A stretch of DNA of 6,949 bases. Source: a bacterium. Its GTDB lineage: Bacteria > Patescibacteriota > Patescibacteriia > 2-12-FULL-60-25. The DNA lies in NCBI GenBank assembly GCA_020056125.1, contig JAGVIJ010000112.1, positions 1 through 6,949 on the forward strand, written 5' to 3'. The first letter of the stretch is position 1; each line of letters begins with the position of its first letter. The position numbers and the translations under genes are program-made. The notes beneath the pieces were generated by a model. The model did no database searches. It was given only the letters and a program-made list of their open reading frames with translations, and was not told the origin of the DNA. Shown here piece after piece: positions 6,134 through 6,949 of this stretch.

Positions 6134-6167
6134 AATTACGAATGACGAATTACGAATTACGAATTTT
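6134..6167. repeat. Tandem heptamer array, four AATKACG units
   Basis: Units AATTACG, AATGACG, AATTACG and AATTACG (6134-6161) are followed by AATTTT. It faces the array at 6185-6215 as an imperfect inverted repeat. For example, AATGACGAAT (6141-6150) is exactly complementary to ATTCGTCATT (6199-6208), and ACGAATTTT (6159-6167) to AAAATTCGT (6182-6190). Confidence 0.85.
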
Positions 6168-6181
6168 GGAGCTATCTTCTT

Positions 6182-6215
6182 AAAATTCGTCATTTGGCAT
6201 TCGTCATTTGGCATT
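6182..6215. repeat. Tandem heptamer array, ATTCGTC/ATTTGGC alternating
   Basis: Units ATTCGTC, ATTTGGC, ATTCGTC and ATTTGGC, then ATT, give a 14-bp direct repeat built from two heptamers. It lies 2 bp past the metK-like stop codon (6218-6220). With the array at 6134 it can fold into a long imperfect hairpin with a 14-base loop (6168-6181). There is no poly-T run on the minus strand, so it is not a normal terminator. Confidence 0.85.
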
Positions 6216-6217
6216 GT

Positions 6218-6949
6218 TTACTCTTCCCACGGCAAGCCCGGCTCGCCCGCAAAACCCCAACGCGCCGCATCCAAATTCAAACCCGAGCGCCACCATTCTT
6301 TGCGCACGCGATCTAACGACAGTTCAGCTAAAACCACTTCGGCGGATAAATCTCTGCCGTGTGCATCGCGCGCCTTAATATATGCGGGCTTAAAATCACC
6401 TGGCAAATAAACCGCTTGCACCAACGGCGCCACCGCTCCGCGGCGCAATAAACTTAAGGCCGCACGGCGCGCCAGCCAACTACCGGCCTTTTCTACGCAC
6501 TGAATATCCAAACCAATCAAACTCGGCAAAACCGGAATTAGACTGCCGTATACACTCGCGCCCCGCCCGCTGGCGCCCGACACTCGCGCCAAACCTCTTT
6601 TCTCACATGCTCCGGTCATGTTCACGGAGATGGGCAGATGGTTCGCCGCTTCTCTAAATTCCGATGCTACGCGAGCTCGTACGTTTTCCAATGATTCATT
6701 TCCGTGTTCAATGGTTAACACCACGCGAGATGGCCGCGCGCCCTCGGCGATCACCGCCACTTCCGCATCCGGACCCAACCAAAACCATTCCGGATCCAAT
6801 TCGCGTTTCTCATGCAGGCGCTTAGCAACTTGCCGCGCCAGACTGACTGTCTCCGGCAACTTTTCCGGCGTCTCCGCGGTCGCGTATCCCGTGACCATGA
6901 TCGGAGATTCTGAACTCAACCGCGCCGTGGCTATGCGATCAGCTGACAC
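6218..6949 (-). CDS. metK: Divergent S-adenosylmethionine synthetase (MetK-like), C-terminal part
   Basis: The window holds about 243 C-terminal residues; the true start lies beyond 6949. MetK makes S-adenosylmethionine from methionine and ATP. Family landmarks appear in order: MVTGYATAETPEKLPETVSL (residues 18-37 of the fragment; compare MFGYATxETPExxPLPIxL), then SLARQVAKRLHEKRE and AEVAVIAEGARPSRVVLTIEH (62-82; compare the 'QVTVxYxxGxPxxIxTVVVSTQH' strands). LPISVNMTG (105-113; compare 'INPTGRF'), GRGASVYG, and the helix SWLARRAALSLLRRG (157-171) follow. The end ARWGFAGEPGLPWEE matches 'YGHFGRExxxFPWE'. The usual GAGDQG loop and the catalytic lysines of the 'GKDPSKVD' segment are not conserved (GLDIQCVEK here), so it may be an inactive or altered paralogue. 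The gene symbol denotes family only. Confidence 0.7.
   Translation of the reverse strand: MSADRIATARLSSESPIMVTGYATAETPEKLPETVSLARQVAKRLHEKRELDPEWFWLGPDAEVAVIAEGARPSRVVLTIEHGNESLENVRARVASEFREAANHLPISVNMTGACEKRGLARVSGASGRGASVYGSLIPVLPSLIGLDIQCVEKAGSWLARRAALSLLRRGAVAPLVQAVYLPGDFKPAYIKARDAHGRDLSAEVVLAELSLDRVRKEWWRSGLNLDAARWGFAGEPGLPWEE

Overview
All genes in this window read on the minus strand. It looks like a piece of a candidate phyla radiation (Patescibacteria, probably Parcubacteria-like) chromosome. That is an inference from several things: compact housekeeping genes, an archaeal-type UMP kinase of 230 residues, a small lipoprotein cyclophilin and a C39-like secreted protein of kinds common in that group, near-absence of Shine-Dalgarno sequences, and gene gaps filled with short palindromic or heptameric repeats.

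Reading in the direction of transcription (high to low coordinates): 6949-6218 is the C-terminal part of a divergent S-adenosylmethionine synthetase (metK-like). A gap of about 120 bp then holds two inverted arrays of 7-bp repeats. From about 6097 to 1802 runs a tight gene string: lipoprotein cyclophilin (PPIase), membrane-anchored C39-like papain-fold protein, four-helix membrane protein, xseA and xseB (the two subunits of exonuclease VII), and pyrH (UMP kinase). The first three genes are 2-5 bp apart and look like a cell-envelope module. xseA is separated from the membrane gene by a four-unit heptamer array, and from xseB by a two-hairpin REP-like element. xseA also carries an in-frame palindromic insertion of about 20 codons. 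A relative of that palindrome lies downstream of pyrH.

The gene at 1624-530 stands apart. It is strongly GC-rich, starts with GTG behind a perfect Shine-Dalgarno sequence, and has its own sigma70-like promoter and a strong intrinsic terminator. Its product resembles DHH/MYG1-like phosphoesterases at the N-terminus (HxDE and DEH motifs) and ends in a Cys/His-rich tail. I cannot assign it to a characterised family, and it is the best candidate here for something undescribed.

At the low-coordinate end, a textbook promoter (TTGACA, 17 bp, TATTGT) drives a ribosomal protein L10 leader RNA, followed by the first 28 codons of rplJ, which runs off the window. The leader has the L10-binding core plus an extra nested hairpin and a possible attenuator.

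No tRNA, rRNA, CRISPR, transposase or phage gene was seen.
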